64,000 nucleotides of DNA from assembly GCA_028023455.1 (NCBI GenBank), contig JAQFVV010012418.1, positions 8,861,244 to 8,925,243 of the forward strand, written 5' to 3'. The position numbers and the translations under genes were made by a program. The notes beneath the pieces are model-generated. The model searched no databases. It saw nothing but the letters and a program-made list of their open reading frames with translations, and was not told the DNA's origin. This DNA is from Epiperipatus broadwayi. Lineage: Eukaryota; Onychophora; Udeonychophora; Euonychophora; Peripatidae. How positions within the stretch are numbered: position 1 is the stretch's first letter; each line of letters opens with the position of its first letter. Of the stretch, positions 63,859 through 64,000 are shown one piece after another.

Positions 63859-64000
63859 TTTCGATATACGAGTCAATATTCAGATATTAAATTTAGAAAT
63901 ATTTTGAATCAATTTAAAGTTGTAAATATTAATTCTTATTAACCGTGATTCAAAATATTTCTAAATTTAATATCTGAATATTGACTCATTGTAAATCGAA
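63859..64000. repeat. Inverted repeat, cut by the window end
   Basis: Left arm 63859-63911 and right arm 63946-64000 pair over about 53 bp (GTCAATATTCAGATATTAAA and its complement; outer TCGATATACGA / TGTAAATCGAA) around a 34-bp loop. It could be the terminal part of a MITE; the right edge may continue outside. Confidence 0.7.

Overview
This window looks like part of a large, strongly AT-rich animal (metazoan, non-vertebrate) genome. It has spliced exons with GT-AG borders, introns of 14 and 27 kb, Pol III-type SINEs, hAT DNA transposons, LTR and non-LTR retrotransposon relics, and long homopolymer and microsatellite runs. Nothing bacterial or viral dominates. The phylum cannot be fixed from the sequence; the mix of GTF2IRD2/ZBED-like hAT elements, RTE LINEs and a WBP1/VOPP1-family gene would fit several invertebrate lineages.

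The only host gene I can support is on the + strand and spans at least 17.3-59.0 kb. Three phase-compatible exons (17326-17357, 31289-31423, 58774-59026) encode a cysteine-rich ectodomain, one membrane segment, an arginine-rich cytosolic stop and a PPxY-type tail, as in WW-domain-binding proteins WBP1/WBP1L/VOPP1. The first exon with the signal peptide was not found. The 3' end is ambiguous: either a stop at 59024, or a GC-AG intron to a small terminal exon near 62387.

Everything else is repeats in or beside its introns. 0-1.1 kb: a minus-strand Ty3/gypsy-like arrangement of pol tail, LTR and tRNA-Pro-like primer-binding site. 1.8-2.4 kb: a possible solo LTR. 4.9-12.9 kb: foldback and SINE-like repeats and a diverged 1-kb repeat with a second copy at 21-22 kb. 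23.7-26.7 kb: a decayed hAT element carrying two nested insertions. 27.2-27.7 kb: an inverted-dimer repeat. 34.0-34.8 kb: a degenerate minisatellite. 41.0-43.7 kb: a full-length hAT element with an exact 8-bp target duplication but a broken transposase. 43.8-45.5 kb: LINE relics with inserted repeats. 50.3-50.6 kb: a long palindrome. 60.1-61.4 kb: a 5'-truncated RTE LINE with its (TGA)n tail. 63.86 kb to the end: another palindrome.

The most notable signals are a roughly 300-bp repeat family, with a tRNA B-box-like end, that occurs both as single copies and as head-to-head inverted dimers; very long palindromes inside a transcribed intron; and the gypsy-type pol-LTR-PBS junction.
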